A stretch of DNA of 64,000 nucleotides, taken from contig JASEVX010000011.1 of NCBI GenBank assembly GCA_031761405.1, positions 16,365,609 to 16,429,608 of the forward strand. Direction: 5' to 3'. The position numbers were made by a program, and so were the translations under genes. Below are positions 62,746 through 64,000 of the stretch, piece by piece. Under the pieces are notes generated by a model. It had not been told where the DNA came from, did not search any database, and was given only the letters and a program-made list of their open reading frames with translations. Numbering within the stretch: the stretch's first letter is position 1; each line of letters begins with the position of its first letter. This DNA is from Serripes groenlandicus (lineage: Eukaryota; Mollusca; Bivalvia; Cardiida; Cardiidae).

Positions 62746-63045
62746 AATTTATGTTGCAAAGTATAAAAATATTGTGGGAAATTCTTTGTTGCATGTGTTA
62801 ATTGTTAATTGCTGTTAGCAGTCAAGTAGCCATAGGATACAAACAATTTCAACAGAGAGAAAGATCTTCTTTCAGATGACTGACTTGATCGAGGCTCTTA
62901 ATACTTTCCCACATACTTTTAGACACTTTCGGATGCCTTTCTTTATATTAGAGCAAATAAAATTTGAAAACATTGTGGCAAAAGCAGAAATTGCTCATGA
63001 GCAATTTCTCCTTTTGCCACAATGGTTTCAATTTTTTTTCAGTAA

Positions 63046-63261
63046 TTAACCCTTTCCCTCATATAGACGCTTTCTGACGCCTCTGCAGCAGACGGCTTTT
63101 TGAAAACATAGTGACAAAAGAAGGAATTGCACAAAACATGCTATTTCTCCTTTGGCCACAATGTTTTCCACTTTTTGTCATAGGTTATCCATTTAATTAT
63201 TGAGATTTTCTATGTTTTGACAAAATATGCTGAAGAATTGTCGTATGAGGGAAAGGGTTAA
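63046..63261 (+). mobile_element. TTAA MITE, full length, nested in an older MITE
   Basis: 216 bp, inserted in an older copy whose hairpin (GAAATTGCTCATGAGCAATTT) is at 62,950-63,030. A 14-base deletion removes CGTCTGCTGCAG from the right end. Confidence 0.92.
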
Positions 63262-63269
63262 GATAGCAC

Positions 63270-64000
63270 TGAGTGTAATGGTCAGCCATTTATTGTTGAC
63301 ATAGTGAGACAATTTTTCCGTTAAGAACTTCAAATTTGGAGAAATTTGAAATGGCCATAAGTTAATACTTAATATGTTTACACAAATGATTTCCAAACAT
63401 TGTTCTCTAGCACTAGGTTAAATCTCTTGTTTGTTTTGAAGATTACACCTTTCAACTTTTGCCTTGACCTTCACTCACTCATTACCCCCCACCCACTTGA
63501 CTCAATGTAACCCTTTCCCATAATGCATCATGCCACTCATGGTTCTGAACAAAAATCACTCAATACAGCATTCACTATTTAGTTCGCTTGTTTTTAAGAA
63601 ATATTAGTAAAATAAGTAAACATACATACAAATTTGTAAAAATATTAGGATAAGATTTCTAATTTTGGCCTTTTTTTTTACAATTCTTCAATTATTTTCT
63701 GTCTTCCATTTTTTTTTTTTTTTTCAAAACTTTGGCACAAATTGGGGGTTAAAGTTTGATTATATATTTGAAGAGTGCAAAGTTACTCTGAAACTCATTC
63801 AAAGTCAATAAAACTGTTATGATGAGTTGAACTTGCTGTTTGATCAGACTTAATAATTGAAGTTTGGAATAGATTTTGTAGGCTTTTTGTAATTCAAGGA
63901 ATAAACCTTTTTCTTTCCATTTTTTTTGCAGCAGACAACATAGAAAACATCCAATCAAAAATATGGTAAATTTTCTATAAACGAAGGTAGGTAGTTATTA
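63270..64000. other. right-hand edge, no gene seen
   Basis: AT-rich with poly-T tracts (63,706-63,725). A partial older MITE begins near 63,928 (GCAGCAGACAACATAGAAAAC) and leaves the window. Confidence 0.5.

Overview
The window is nuclear DNA of an animal, most likely a bivalve mollusc. It is AT-rich, has GT-AG introns, and carries a p53/p63/p73-family gene of molluscan type. Most of the rest is a dense field of short non-autonomous transposons and tRNA-derived SINEs. The call 'bivalve' is inference from the p53 exon sequences and the repeat style; the species is not determined.

Layout. (1) 1-16,540, minus strand: a p53-family gene read right to left. A TATA/CCAAT promoter lies near 16,530-16,570 and the first coding exon is at 16,414-16,475. 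The transactivation exon is at 13,985-14,237, followed by linker, DNA-binding and tetramerisation exons down to 3,353. A candidate short terminal exon with stop codon and AATAAA lies at 1,116-1,203. All junctions keep the reading frame; the short form would be 461 residues. No SAM-domain exon is visible, so the p63/p73-like ending, if present, lies beyond the left edge. (2) 16.5-18.2 kb: intergenic, nothing recognised except a small duplication. (3) 18.19-21.79 kb: four direct copies of a long repeat unit (0.8-1.06 kb), one interrupted by a SINE. (4) 21.9-30 kb: piggyBac-like TTAA MITEs and SINEs. (5) 30.77-38.41 kb, plus strand: a candidate unrecognised seven-exon gene (called gene B here) hidden among the repeats. 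Its exons are too small for simple ORF finding, but intron phases agree at all six junctions. One exon is split by a MITE. (6) 38.4-64 kb: MITEs, SINEs, a hAT-type element with perfect 8-bp target duplications, a pair of dispersed repeats with hairpin ends, a 2.6/1.6-kb segmental duplication at 53.5-58.1 kb, and one possible first exon (gene C) beside an NRF1-type palindrome at 47.45 kb.

The dominant mobile family is about 230 bp long including the flanking TTAA sites. It begins CCCTTTCCC and ends GGGAAAGGG. It holds an internal near-perfect hairpin, and several copies carry matching changes in both hairpin arms. More than twenty near-complete copies and many fragments lie between 21 and 64 kb; a few older copies sit in p53 introns.

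The genes do not form an operon-like unit; no functional link between the p53 gene, gene B and gene C can be read from the sequence.
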